DNA from: Magnolia sinica
Lineage: Eukaryota; Streptophyta; Magnoliopsida; Magnoliales; Magnoliaceae
Assembly: GCF_029962835.1 (NCBI RefSeq)
Contig: NC_080584.1
Location: 83,356,862-83,420,861, forward strand
Direction of reading: 5' to 3'
Length of the DNA stretch: 64,000 bases
Shown here piece after piece: positions 1-11,455 of this stretch (its first letter is position 1; each line of letters opens with the position of its first letter). The position numbers were made by a program, and so were the translations under genes. Under the pieces are notes generated by a model, which was not told the origin of the DNA, made no database searches, and worked only from the letters and a program-made list of their open reading frames with translations.

Positions 1-650
1 CAGAGTTGGAAATAATTGAAAGGCGAGTAGCAATCAATTGGATTTCTTCCTCCCAATTTCTCCAAAAAATGAATGTTCTGTACTACCCTCAATTCTTTCA
101 ACAGACTATCCCAGTTGCCTATCATAATCCTGTTAGAGGAGGCATTTCAACAGACTACGGAAAGCAGTTACCACTCCTTGCCTATCCACAGATCTTCCAA
201 GGATCTAACAAGTAACCTCCCAGTGCTACTCTTACATGAACACCATTTGGTCATCAAGTTACAAATTCCGGTTGAAATTTTGTACACTAAATCACCCAAA
301 TTCATTTCTAATCATTAATCAATGAATTAATTCATTTTATCTTCTACAATACTGCTTCTTCCCTAAAAGTTCAACTGTTCCTTTCCTTTCATAATCCAAT
401 AAACTGGAATCGGCTTTCCAGAGAATTGCCTTATCATGAAATTGGCCTCCCTACCATCCTTCAAACAACACTACAACAGTGAGTTGCTCTCTCAACAGAT
501 GCAAAGTGACTGATCACTCAGGACTATTTTGTTACAGACACAAACTGGAGACAAAGGAACTTGCTTCGCCGAATAAATAGTACAATCTGATTTTATTTCA
601 TTTTATTTTATTGAAGCGTAATGAATTTAATTTATTAACAAGTTGAATGA
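1..650. other. Unassigned intergenic sequence
   Basis: No gene or recognised repeat seen. Two short overlapping open frames near the left edge (6-215 and 73-318) have no recognisable motif. A T-rich stretch near 588-612 may be the A-rich tail of the minus-strand LINE relic that follows. Confidence 0.4.
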
Positions 651-725
651 CACCAGTCAAGCAGCAAATAATACGACCCCATCAAACTTACAATATACAT
701 CGAAGGTAGAAAATAAAAACAAACC

Positions 726-1225
726 CCCTTTACAATCCCAACATAGATATCAATTCCTTTGGATTTACATTTTTCATCCCTGATGCCCAAACCATAAAAT
801 CCCTCTTAGAAAACCATGCCCTTTCTTCCCATGGTCCTTGCTTGTTTAGGAAGCATCGCCGATTTTGCTCCCTCCGTATGTTCCAACACACTGCTAACAA
901 CACAAGCTGCCATATTTCTCGCTTTTCCTTTGGAAGATGGGTGTCATGCCAGGCCCAAAACATATCGAAAACCGACTAGGGCATCACCCATATGTTGCCA
1001 AAGGATGTTAAGAAGGTGATTCGCTCTCGTTGCGCAAAAGGCGTATGGATGAATAGATGATCTACCAATTCTGCTTCGTTCATGCACATGAGACATATTT
1101 GGGAGAATCAGACCTCTTTCGAAGATTGTCTATAGTTAAGATACGATTACATCGAACAAGCCAAGCAAAGGATGCCCGCTTCTCCCTCTTCGTATGTCTT
1201 CAAACCCCGTTCCAACTCAACACTT
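726..1225 (-). mobile_element. L1-type LINE relic, C-terminal zinc-finger (zf-RVT) region
   Basis: On the minus strand the translation contains KREKRASFAWLV, then RILTIDNLRKR, then CLMCMNEAELVDHLFIHTPF, then EKREIWQLVLLAVCWNIRRE and a terminal frame ending at 730. This order (W-rich basic block, NLxKR, CxxC finger, HLF, EIWxxxLxAVCWNIWxERN) is that of the zf-RVT domain at the end of plant L1 ORF2 proteins. The CxxC lies at about 1084-1095. The usual Cys after HLFIH is Thr here. There is a frameshift between NLRKR and CLMC and a stop at 976-978, so it is a dead fragment. The reverse transcriptase body is missing, as expected for a 5'-truncated LINE. Confidence 0.8.
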
Positions 1226-1740
1226 GAAGTCTGTTCATTTCCTCTGCCCCTTGCGACAAGAAGTCCTGCCTCAAATTTTCAAGCCTTGAGAGCACTGAAG
1301 CCAGACAGTTTCTTTGTAGGTGACAGGACCAGTTCCAATCACTAGTATTAGACTAGTGGCTGTCAGGACCAGTTCCCAAGGTCTTTGTTTCTTTGTAGGT
1401 GACAGTTTTACAGCTGTTGCAGCTCCAAATATAAGGAAATCACAAGCCAGTTAGCCCATTGATTTCCCATCGCATCAAATATATATTAGAGCAAATTCTG
1501 CACTTGGGAATTGAGGTTGTTCTCTTCTTCCTTTCTCTCTCTTCTTCTTCTTTTTTTCTCTTTTGGCCAAACTCTAAACCTGCTAAACCCTAGCCTTGGT
1601 ACTTTCCCCCATTCCAAAACCCTATATGCTAGCTGCCACCCCCTGCATCCCAAAGACCCTAGCTGCCACCTCAAACTTATAGAAACACTAGCAACCACCC
1701 TCTATTGCCCTAAATCTTACCACCCAATCCAAAACACTTA

Positions 1741-2897
1741 GGACCCATTTGGATGTAGCAAAAGCTTTGGCCACATAGTTGTCCAAGATAGCCTGTCAGG
1801 ACATTGTCCTGCTTGTTTGCAAACATCCTGGAATAGAGAAGGATTATATGCATATGTAAACTAGCAAATGCATGCTGATTTTAGATTGATGGTGGCACAT
1901 TCGGGCGCACCTAAAGATTGATGGTGGTGGAACATTTGGCTCATGTGGGGTGCTTGATGATGGACGATGGCACATGTAAACCATATATGTGTACATTGAA
2001 GACTCATTTGGATGGAACTAAAGTTGTCTCTTGGATTATCAGTCATTGGGAGCTCTATCCCTAGTTTGCCAATACCCATATTTGCACCATTGCAAAGAAA
2101 AGCTAGGATAGAGACTTCCTCAAAAAATAAGAATGGCCCATCATTAAAAGGGAGAGGATAGTAAGTCATGCTTAGTAGTTCTTTAAAGTACACACTACCG
2201 TTTGTTGTTTGGTATACAATAATCCTATGTACCACATGTGTCATCTTCAAGCTTCAAACACCTCACATCCACATGTGCCACATTCAACCTTCAAGTACCC
2301 CACATGTGTGACATGTCACATGTGTCAATGTAGACATGTGCCACATGTGGCCATCTTCAATCACTCAACAAATACCAGATGTGCCAACATCGATCTTCAA
2401 GGGTCCACAAGTGCCACCACTGATCTACAAGCAGCCCATATGTGCCACATTTGCTGATGTGACAATGCTCACATGTGCCAGATGATCCTTCTCTATTCAA
2501 AGGTGTTTAACAAAGAACATGCGGGACAAAGTGCCTATAGGAGGCTATCAAGACAGCTTTTATTGCAACCAAACCAGCCCTGACACATTGGCATGTGGGG
2601 CCCTTTAAAGGTGAGTGTGGCACATGCAGCAAATATGCAACACTTGAGGCTGACAGTGACAAATGCAACACATAGGCACATGTGATGCATGTGTACCAAA
2701 GAACATTCACCAATGTACCTTAATAAACTGCTACGTAAGACATGTTAAAGTCAACTTTTAAGAGGACTGGTTATCCTCACTTTTTGGGATAAGTTGTCAA
2801 ACTTTTCTTGGCATCAAACCAGCGATAGAGATCCCAAAGGTTAATTGTCCTAGATAGCCTATACGGGGCAAAACTTTTGTTGTATCCAAGCAAGCCC
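1741..2897. mobile_element. PIF/Harbinger-like non-autonomous DNA transposon
   Basis: The ends are imperfect inverted repeats: the left begins GGACCCATTTGGATGTAG and the reverse-complemented right end begins GGGCTTGCTTGGATACAA, both followed by a CAAAAG-TTTTG-CC block. The three bases TTA flank both sides (1738-1740 and 2898-2900), the target duplication expected of PIF/Harbinger elements. The interior codes for nothing recognisable. Its middle is filled with degenerate repeats around CACATGTG. Confidence 0.7.
1960..2700. repeat. Degenerate ACATGTG-rich tandem array inside the Harbinger-like element
   Basis: The palindromic core CACATGTG and its variants recur many times, often as ACATGTGCCACATT followed by CAACCTTCAAG or similar, at loose spacings of a few tens of bases. 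It is bounded by the element's ends, so it was probably amplified within the element or moved with it. Confidence 0.6.
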
Positions 2898-2900
2898 TTA

Positions 2901-3476
2901 GATCCATAACAAATACCAACCATACATATATACCAACTTTTTAGATTTACACCCCAAGGACCACATCAACACCTTTAGAGCCCTTGCATCCTACCCATAC
3001 ACATCACAAACCTTCATATTAGCTTTCTCTAACTCCAAACAATAACCCTAAACCCTTAGATCTTCACCAGACATACCCAAACTTTAAATCTAGAAAACTA
3101 AATAAGAAACATCCACTTCCCTAACCCTAACTCTGTATAGTCTACAGCCCAAAATCTTCACCCCTTGAACCTTAAATTCTTACATCAACCCCTCCACAAA
3201 AATCCAGCCCATCCAACACTAACAAATCTCAACCATACAACCTCTGAACCTTAAATCTAGAGCCATACATTAAAATGCTCCCCATACAACCCCATATTTT
3301 AGCCATAGGAACCCTTTAAAACTCTTAGACATGCCCTCTCAAACAAAATCTAGCCTTTATATCCCAACCATACACCCTCTAAGCCTAAAATTCTACGCCA
3401 TCTAAGCCCACATTAGCCTTTAAAGCCCAAACATTCAGCTAATAGCCTTTTTAAACCTATCCAGTCTCATTGTTGG
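2901..3476. repeat. G-poor, C/A/T-rich tract with degenerate CCCTAAA-like words
   Basis: The plus strand is strikingly low in G over more than 500 bases and repeats words such as ACCTTAAATCTAGA, CCATACAACC and AACCCTAAACCC. No coding frame is recognisable. The same C-rich style, including AACCCTAG and CCACCCCCTGC, precedes the Harbinger-like element at 1570-1740, so the element seems to have inserted into this tract. Confidence 0.55.
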
Positions 3477-3477
3477 G

Positions 3478-3651
3478 ATGTCATCAAGAGGAAGATATAA
3501 TGTTTCATACAATCATTCCAACCTGAACTCTCATCCTTATTGTGAGCATTCTTATTCATCACCTGATTCATATACGGATTACCATAACTATGACATTCGC
3601 ATTTGTTACCAGCCCCACCCTAGATTCTTATCCGCCTTCCAAAGTGTCTGA
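3478..3651 (+). other. Unrecognised 57-codon frame, Tyr/Ser/His-rich
   Basis: Starts MSSRGRYNVSYNHSNLNSH and is rich in Tyr, Ser, His and Asn. The sequence downstream (to about 4390) still looks weakly coding-like but is broken in every frame. I recognise no family. It may be a decayed retroelement or host-gene relic, or chance. Confidence 0.2.
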
Positions 3652-4569
3652 TGACAATCCATATCAATACCCCTCCCAGTATTACAAAAGAAAGCAGCAA
3701 TATGGTAGTTATTAAAAAACACTCCTATCAAAAGGAACTCTCGAATCTCACTGAAAGCAAAGAAGGTTAAGTTAGACATGGGAGGGGGAGGTAAGAAACC
3801 CAAGGAGGATATCAGAACACTAGAGGAGGTAATAGAGAAAATTGTCAAAAAAAAAAAAAAAAAAAACCTTGGACAAGTTCAACCAAACTTGGGTGGGGCA
3901 ACGACAATAAAACTAGAAAACAAGGAACCTCCCACTGATTAATGATTCTAAGGTCAGATCAACTGCGGGATCAGAGAAAGTTCCAACTGAATTATAAAAT
4001 CCGTTTACAAATGACACAGCAACAGGGACCAACAGATCAATGGATACAAATAACTCGATAGTTAAGGATATGGCTCGATTCTTAAACATACTTGCAAGCT
4101 CTATGGAGATCAACTCCCCTCTACCACCTCCACCGTGATCAGAGGAAATAATCAAAGGCCACCAGCAACCAAGACAATGTTACATTGACAGGAAGATGAT
4201 CGAAAATAGCAAATGAAACCAGGATCAACAATCAAACATTCAATGCCCATGAATCCACTGTTGCAGAAGAAGTGGGAGGTTGATGCACAGGATTCAGGAC
4301 ATGGAGGAACCCAAAGAAGTGAAAAGAGGAATGGCGTGATATATGGTGCCATGCTCTGAATGAGACACTGAGCTGATGCATAGGCCTTCACCATTGATTA
4401 TCACTGAAACCGAAGAACAGCTGCTACAAAGGTGGGGCCTTAAATTGATGGTGAGTTCTTTTTTAGAAATCTTTCAAAAAAAGAACAAAAAAGAAAAAGG
4501 AAAAAAAAAAAATTTCTTTTTTAGGCCGGCGGGAATTATGGCAAGTAGATCTCCTATGATCACATGAGT

Positions 4570-5822
4570 GATAGATTTAGAATTATCTTCATTCATTTTT
4601 AGTTTTGTCTCTTTGAATAATTAGAATTGACCAATCTACTCAACTAATGGCTTATTGTGAAAGCATTTTGGTCCTCCTACATCTCTCTTTGTACACGTAA
4701 CTCTTCTTTTGTATATTTATTCAATACAAGAAAGTGATTTTCTTTGAGGGTTTGCCATGTTTTCTTTCCAATCTAACGTGTTGATAGTTTGTATTTGAGA
4801 GGAGTGTGCGATCACTCTTGTTTTAGACTAGTGAATCCGTCTTCATTTCTTTGTCAGTCATTATTGTGCAACTGTTCTAGCTCTAGATTTGAGGAAAATC
4901 CCAATCTAAATCAGCCCATATATTACCAATTGTGTCAAAAGGGGGTTTAGCTAAATCGGCCCATCCACGTCAGCAGCAAATACTCTTTAGTCAAGCAGTT
5001 GAGTAGGGAACAATAGCTAAGAACCTAGGGAAGATGATCTCAAGACAAATGCAGGGGGAGTGGAGAGGCAAAAGTGGTGAAGGAAATAGGTGAAAGTGGA
5101 TGGGAAGTGGATTGGGTACAAAAATGAAAATGGAAGAAAATAGGTGAAAGTGGCACTCAAAAGTGTTGAAGGATGTGCAGGGAGGAAAACTTGATGGAAG
5201 CTTCTTGAAAACCATCAACAAAAGGTCAATCATCACTGAAATTTCAAAATGTATGGCGTACAGATGGAATCTGCTGGATGGTGAGTTCTCAAATAAATGT
5301 ACGAATCAATTAGATTAGTGGATTGAGTTGGCTTCTCATGCAACTGTGGCAAGGGTGTTAGCTGTCAGCAAGTCATGTTAAACCTAGCAAAGCTGGTATG
5401 CAAGGTCAATGGAGGGGAACAAGGTCATCTGGGTGAGGATTTAGGACCCCTCTTGAAGCAAAGGTTAGAGGAGGTGATGAAGTTTTCATCACCACCTTGG
5501 CGATCCTTCCATATACACCATATATCTAGTTTTAAACAGATCAGTCCATATCGAGTATTGACAATGTTGGGACTTGGGAGATATCCAAATCCATTTCCAC
5601 TAAACTTGCTCCAGTACGAAAATTGATACATGACAATAGCCAAATGGTCGAATTCTCAATCTCAATGCTTCAAGAACTGATAAATGCAATAATTTTGAAA
5701 TAAATGACTAGATTCCCAAATTTAGATCTTACTACACGAGCTGGATAATATTGCAAAATCCAATCATAATTAAGCATCGCACCAACCATACAATAATACA
5801 TAAAACATCACACCCTCATATA
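4570..5822. other. Unassigned intergenic sequence
   Basis: No recognisable gene, tandem repeat or terminal-repeat element. Open frames of 70-83 codons on both strands (for example 4991-5236 minus and 5375-5626 plus) lack any known motif. Confidence 0.4.
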
Positions 5823-5999
5823 TAGAACTGGGCATGTTTGACCCGATCCGGTGGATCCGACCCGAGCCGACAGCCTAGATCGGTGCGGATCGAGTTAGGC
5901 CATTCAGATCCAATGTTTTTCAAATCGAGTTCGGATCGTGGTCAATCCGGACCGATCCGATCCGGAGTGGATAAAGCACACACATCATGTCATGAGCCC

Positions 6000-6000
<1 letters not shown>

Positions 6001-6035
<35 letters not shown>
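6001..6035 (+). repeat. (CT)n microsatellite
   Basis: Uninterrupted CT repeat within the hAT-like element. Confidence 0.9.
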
Positions 6036-6038
<3 letters not shown>

Positions 6039-6452
6039 GTGAATGTAGGTGGGCTCATGTGAACAACAACATACCTTGCACCACGGGCTCACCTTTCACC
6101 ACCCCCACTCTCTTCTTACCTTTATTTATCCTACTCTTGCGAGTAGGATTCCAAATCCTACCCTCCCCACGCATCAATGTAGAATGTATACGGAGATCTG
6201 ATCCGTTGATCATGTGTACCCCCATCATGCATGCTCTATGGCATGAAAATAAGACCAGTCAGGGCATCATTTGAGCCACATGCACATCAAATACATACCA
6301 TCTGTCTACCTTTTAAACAGCTCATTTCATCTCACATGGGAGTAGCCAATTTGTTCCCCTATATAGCTACTGTAGGTACGTGTCGTGCGAAGACGAGCAT
6401 TGACGCTCCTCGAGCTCCGAGTTGTACGAACGGTTTAAAGGAGATCAAAGTT

Positions 6453-6730
6453 ATATGGGCCCCACAATGATGTATTTATTATATCTATACTGTTCATATA
6501 TTTTTAGAGATCATTATAGAGCATTATCCAAAAAATGAATAATATCCAAAGATCATCTGGACCACACCACAAATAGCAGCAGAGATAATGATTTTCACCG
6601 TTTAATAATTTGTGTGGTCCACTTGATAGTTAGATCTATCTTATTTTTCGTCTCAAGCCTTAAGACGAGCTCGCCAAATGGATGGATGGTTTGGATATAA
6701 CACATAACCCATGATCAGACCCACAGAACT
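6453..6730. mobile_element. MITE-1 (palindromic GGGCCCAC family), diverged copy
   Basis: Begins ATGGGCCCCACAATGATG and ends with a reversed, weaker match, with the family's central words CTGGACCACACCACA and GTGTGGTCCACTTGA. A second 5' half of the same subfamily follows at about 6765-6900, sharing the preceding words AAGTTGTACGAACGG. Confidence 0.6.
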
Positions 6731-7122
6731 TGCCAACGTTAATATGCAAAGTGCACGTCAACACAGCTAGCGGCCTCAAGCTCCAAGTTGTACGAACGGC
6801 TCAAATGAGAGCAAAATTACATGGGCCCCTCAATGATGTATTTATTATATCCATTTTTCGTGATCATTTTCGAGCATTTGAAAAAAAAGTTAAATCATAT
6901 CTAAAGCTCAAAGGGACCGAATCGTACCCAACCCGATCCGACTCAATTTCCCTGACCAAGTCGGACTCGGTTCGGGTCAGGCCAACCGTGCATCGGATCG
7001 GTTCGAGTCAGATGTCCCGGACTCGGTCCCGAATTGGATCGAGTTCGGGTCGGGCTATAAAGATTTCGGACCAAATCGAGTTGGACTGAATCCAATCCGA
7101 CTCAGTCCGATGCCCAGCTCTG

Positions 7123-8180
7123 AGCATAGCATCACACCATGCTTATATTAAGCATTGAAACTAGTAAGTTTTGAGGAATCACTCCCTCAGAGCGAGAGAG
7201 TCTCTCTCTACACTAGCACTTCTATTTTTCATGCAACATTCATGAAAGAGTCCTTTTCCATGTATATGCTCGCCCAAATCAAAAGGAACTCTAATACAAT
7301 TATATAACCCTTGCATTCATCAACTCTAATCCTAACTATCCATTTGAATAAAATATTAAAAATGATTAAAATATTCCTAAATCCCATCACAAACATACAG
7401 GCCTTTTGCAAATCAATAATAAGCTCATGACCCACTTAAATGATGTCCAAATTGCATGGTTTTGGGCTCATTTGAAAGCTAACTCAATACACTTTCTAAC
7501 GAAACCAATTTCATGACATTCAAATGTTGTTTGATACCATAAAAGTGACCAATGATATTAGGGACAGAAATACTATATGTAAAATTATTCGACACGTCAT
7601 GATATCTATTGCTCTAACAACCAATAGAATAATAAATCCTATGCAGTTGGAGACTAGTTTGACTGCATAATGTGTGGCTTCCACTAACAAAGCTGTGTGG
7701 GTTCCAAGAATCGATCAGATCATTATGAAGGGCCACAACTATGTAGACAAATTGTAGAGCCCCAATAACCCATTAGGAAAATCATGGGGCCCAATCTTCG
7801 ATCAAACATATTGTGGGGCAACTCCAAGGATTTCATGGGATCCACTCATAAGGCTTGCATTAAACTACTGGTGACATTTTTTTGAAAAGTAAAATACTTG
7901 TGACATTTAAGTCTCCTTCTTTTGAAATCTAAAAATGGGTTCTTAAATGACATTGAAAGTCTCCTTCAAGTCACACAACACACCATATTATTTATCACGA
8001 TTGTCATAAGAAAGGGTTATGAAAAGACTTTTGTCCTTCACATCATAATAAGCATCATCATGACACGGTTCAACCAAAACAATCTTGAATTTAATCAAAA
8101 GAATCACACATAACCGCATGAAGCAATTTTGATCATCAACAGCAGCTTCAAGGATCAAATGGTTCTTTTAGAAGGGAATT
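7123..8180. other. Unassigned AT-rich intergenic sequence
   Basis: No gene or repeat structure recognised. Short open frames at 7229-7435 (minus) and 7922-8113 (plus) show no family motif. Confidence 0.4.
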
Positions 8181-8182
8181 CA

Positions 8183-8333
8183 GAACCCTGGGGGTTGATC
8201 TTTGTATTCAATGAAATTAGATTCCTCAACTCTCAGTTAAACATTTCGTTTCCCATCTAGGCAGTGAGGCTAATTCCATTGCAGATGAACTGGTCAAGGC
8301 TAGTGTCAGCCTCTCATCTAAGTGTCAGCAATC
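8183..8333 (+). mobile_element. LINE relic, RNase H C-terminal fragment
   Basis: Two adjoining frames read PWGLIFVFNEIRFLNSQLN and then HFVSHLGSEANSIADELVKA. These match the end of the plant RNase H domain found in L1-type LINEs (pattern PW-I--IR-L--QL followed by HV-REANS-AD-LAK). A frameshift separates the two parts. Only this small piece survives; it is unrelated in position and strand to the LINE fragment at 726-1225. Confidence 0.65.
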
Positions 8334-8659
8334 TTATTTCCATCTTTTATCTTTTTTAATAAATATTTGCAATCTCACCAGCAATGCTATCATACGCAAT
8401 CATATGAGCACCTATGCCATCACATATGCCATTTTGGACCTGTGGACTGCCTATGTCACGGTAGCATGTGTGGTCATTGTGCCATTGAGGCTTATGCAGT
8501 CGCACCATAGTTATGCAGTTATGCCATTGTGTACATAGTATGCGATGGTATAAACTCCCAACGGTTAGATTTCTGACTGTTGAGACTTTTTTTTTGCTTC
8601 AATTTCTCTCACTTTTTGCCTATAGATAGGCTCTCTCACCAGGCACCCCCCCTGCTATT

Positions 8660-8663
8660 TTCA

Positions 8664-8704
<41 letters not shown>
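8660..8704 (+). repeat. (CT)n microsatellite
   Basis: Perfect CT run inside a pyrimidine-rich tract. Confidence 0.9.
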
Positions 8705-8709
<5 letters not shown>

Positions 8710-9510
8710 TGACATCAATAAAGCTATAATAAACAATTCCCAATACTTATAATCTTTTACATAATTTTTCATATATTTTTTCATTTTTCCTTGAATTTTC
8801 CTTTTTTATTCTTTTTTTTTTTAAAAAAAAGGGGTTGTGCGATTGCATAAGAGCATGGCCCCCTTGAGTCGAATGGGATCACTTATGCCATTTGACAACA
8901 TTGCTCACCACCCACCCACGAGTCCCACATAAGCGACATAAACAAGTTCAAAGATGAATTCTTAGCAATGATTATATGTTTCAGTAAACCCTAATTCAAG
9001 AACTTAATCACTAAATAGTTACCAGCAAAGAGGAATCATAGGGCCTTGAACCTCATCAACTGTAGAGTTTGCAAGGGCATAGGATTCTGTAAAGGTGGGC
9101 CTCATCTTTCAGGAATCCACTCCATTAATCTGATGTGCCCAACCACAGACATCAGATGCCCCAAGAATGTCACTGATGATAATATCACGACTTAAATCGT
9201 TGACCCATTGTCCACTGAATTCACACCACTGCCATATCCTTTTCACAAATTGAACGGCTAAGATCTTTCAATCTAGGAGATAAACAGGGAACCCCCATCA
9301 AATCCATGGTCCAGATCACCAAAGCATGGGCCCCACCTGTACTAAATCCTGAAATTTGTACTAAGCATCAGGAACCGGGAATCAATGAAAACGAAATCCC
9401 TATCGAGTAATCCTAACAAACGGTCACGATATCGGAAGGTCATTGAATCAATGTATGAAGCAGATCTAATCATATAAATCAAGACGAACAGCATAGATCG
9501 ACCGGAATAC

Positions 9511-9723
9511 CTTGAGATAGGAAAGCTTCATGCTTCCATAGACGAGACCGAAGGTGAAGGCCGAAGCACGAGCTACCTGCAGAGGAGGGGATAGGAATTG
9601 AGATGAAAAAACCAAGGAGGAAAAAGAAAAATGAAAATCGGAGAGGGAGTAGAATGTAAAAATCAGAAAGAAATATACCAGAGCGAGAGTGCTAGTGCCG
9701 GAATAAGGGCCTGGAGGTGCCAT
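9511..9723 (-). CDS. Mitochondrial ATP synthase subunit e-like protein, exons 1 and 2 (gene incomplete in window)
   Basis: Exon 1 (9679-9723) encodes MAPPGPYSGTSTLAL from the ATG at 9723. A 102 bp intron (9577-9678) has a GT donor, a pyrimidine-rich 3' part and CTGCAG acceptor. Exon 2 (9511-9576) encodes VARASAFTFGLVYGSMKLSY plus LK, followed by a GT donor. The joined 37 residues match the N-terminal region of the tiny plant F-ATP synthase e subunit, a protein of about 50-60 residues with one membrane segment (here the stretch ASAFTFGLVYGSM) that helps dimerise the enzyme in the inner mitochondrial membrane. A short basic Lys/Ala-rich tail exon should follow further left; I could not find it in the window, so the gene either has a long second intron or is a 5' fragment. 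Both reading frame and splice sites are intact, unlike every other coding relic here, which suggests it is live. Confidence 0.82.
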
Positions 9724-9807
9724 CGGAAGGTTTCGGTGTATGCGCGGCGGCGAAGATGAAGGAGAAGGGAAAAAGATGTGAGGGGAGAAAGGTCGCTGAA
9801 AAGCCCT

Positions 9808-9838
<31 letters not shown>

Positions 9839-9860
9839 GCTCTCTTTCAGTCTTACCTCC
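9724..9860 (-). promoter_or_regulatory. Probable 5' leader of the ATP synthase e-like gene, with a GA/CT microsatellite
   Basis: Directly upstream of the ATG lies purine-rich leader sequence (read on the minus strand) with a (GA)n run at 9811-9838. CT/GA runs close to the start site are common in plant housekeeping gene leaders. No clear TATA box was seen, and a MITE-1 begins at about 9924, so the promoter must be compact or partly MITE-derived. Confidence 0.4.
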
Positions 9861-9923
9861 TGGAAGTGTTGGACGCGGATTGCGGGAGCCCAACACCACG
9901 TAGATAGGTGGTGTCTGGATTTT

Positions 9924-10650
9924 ATGGGGCCCACCGTGATGAATGTGTTTTATCTGCGCCGTCCATTCGTTTTTACAGCTCATTTTAGGGCATGAGACCA
10001 AAATCGAAGCATTTTAAAACTTCAAGTGGACCATACTACAGCAAACGGTGGGGATAATGACATTAGTCGTTGAAACCTTCCTACGGCCGTACTGGTGTTT
10101 ACTTGATATCTAACCTCTTCGGAAGGCCACTACTGACTCAACCATGATACATGTTTCAAGCTCATCTTAGAGCATTACCCAAATAAAATCGGAGCATATC
10201 CAAAGCTCAGGTAAACCACACCACAAACTACATGAAATAGTGTGGATAATTACATCCACCGTTGAAACCTTCTTGAGATTTTTTTTCTTTTTTCATCCAC
10301 CTATTGGAGGAAAACACAAATACTATCTTGATTCAAAGCTTATGCAGCCTTAAGGATCCCTACTATTGCTCGGGTGGTAGACTCTCAGGAGTTTCAACAC
10401 CCGGTCAAGGGTTCAATTATCCATAGGTGGTGAAAAAGCATGAGTGTGTGGTGGTGTGTGTGTGTGCGTAACAAAAAAAAAAAACCTCATGCAGCCTTAA
10501 CGAGTTTTGAATGGTAAACATTTAATCCGTACTTCTTATGGTGTGGTCCATTTAAGCTTTGGATTTATTTTAATTTTGGGCTCAGATACTAAAATGAGCT
10601 GACAAAATGGATGAACAATGTAGATAAAACACATACACCATAGTGGGGTG
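9924..10650. mobile_element. MITE-1, composite copy split by a SINE
   Basis: Left end TGGGGCCCACCGTGATG with GCGCCGTCCATTCG; right end in inverted sense with ATAAAACACATACACCATAG. The centre contains more than one copy of the family's middle block (ACCACACCACA, CCACCGTTGAAACCTTC), so it is probably two elements fused. A SINE sits at 10354-10488. Confidence 0.65.
10354..10488 (+). mobile_element. tRNA-derived SINE (family 2) with 12 bp target duplication
   Basis: The 5' part resembles a tRNA gene with an A box-like GGTGGTAGACTCTCAGG and a B box-like GGGTTCAATTATCC, then a GT-rich body and a poly-A tail. The 12 bases ATGCAGCCTTAA occur at both sides (10342-10353 and 10489-10500), giving exact ends. 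It inserted into a MITE-1. Confidence 0.85.
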
Positions 10651-10978
10651 TTGGCGTCACACACAAAACCATGTCTAACATGATCTTAAACTTCTATAGC
10701 CTGAAAATGTTTTAAGCATAAGGAGTTCAATCCCCACTATTTCTTATAATATAGTCTACTTGAGCTTTAAATATGCTTCAATTTTAAGCACATATATACA
10801 TACGAATGATATGAATAAAATAAATACATCATGCTAGATTTAAAAGAGTATAAGTAGTGTTCTGGTGATGCGCAAACTACATCCAAAGAGTTATGGTAAC
10901 ACCAAGGAAAGTCGACTAAGAAGTCACTCACCATATGCCAACTTGGTAGAAGATGAGAGTTAGTCATTTGTTACACCA

Positions 10979-11455
10979 GTCTAGAAGTTAGTATTATTGT
11001 TAATTAAAAATTAGTATTGTTGTTAATTAAAAAGGATTTTTTATAAAATATTACTTAATTATTTTAGAAATTACATTTTGATGCCATTTTTAAAAATAAA
11101 ATTATTAATGTACCTTAATAATTAGGATAATTTTCATTTTAGTACCTTACTTTAAATTAAAGAAAGTCCCAAGTTTAACAGGTTGTATCATAAGTTATGA
11201 TCCACCCAGCAAATGACTCTCGACTTATTAGTCATTAGTTAGGCTAGTCTAGAAATGTTGATTAAAAAGATTTTTTTATAAAACACTATCTAATTATTTC
11301 AAATTTTACATTTTGATGTCATTTTTGGAAAATAAAAAATAAAAATCATTAATATACCTTAATAATTATGACAATTTTCATTTTAGCACCTTATATTAAA
11401 TTAAAGAAAGTCTCAAGTCCAACAAGTTGTACCATAAGTTATGATCCACCTACCC
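10979..11455 (+). repeat. Direct tandem duplication, AT-rich, unit about 210-265 bp
   Basis: Two diverged direct copies begin with TCTAGAA at about 10980 and 11248 and share GATTTTTTTATAAAA, TACATTTTGATG, TTAATAATTA, AATTTTCATTTTAG, AAATTAAAGAAAGTC and ATAAGTTATGATCCACC. Confidence 0.75.

Larger units (their letters stand above)
5823..7122. mobile_element. Putative hAT-like non-autonomous element, GC-rich ends
   Basis: The left end reads TAGAACTGGGCATG and the right end ATGCCCAGCTCTG, an inverted pair of the TAGAGCTGGGCA type common in plant hAT elements. Both subterminal regions (5840-5970 and 6915-7105) are packed with GATCCGA, TCGGGT and GGATCGAG words in opposite sense. The interior carries a CT microsatellite and palindromic MITE-1-like segments. 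I could not find a convincing 8 bp target duplication, so the exact ends and class are tentative. Confidence 0.45.

Noticed and set aside
4376-4567. Short plus-strand frame with Lys-rich tail
   Set aside because: The tail is an A-rich run, and there is no recognised motif.
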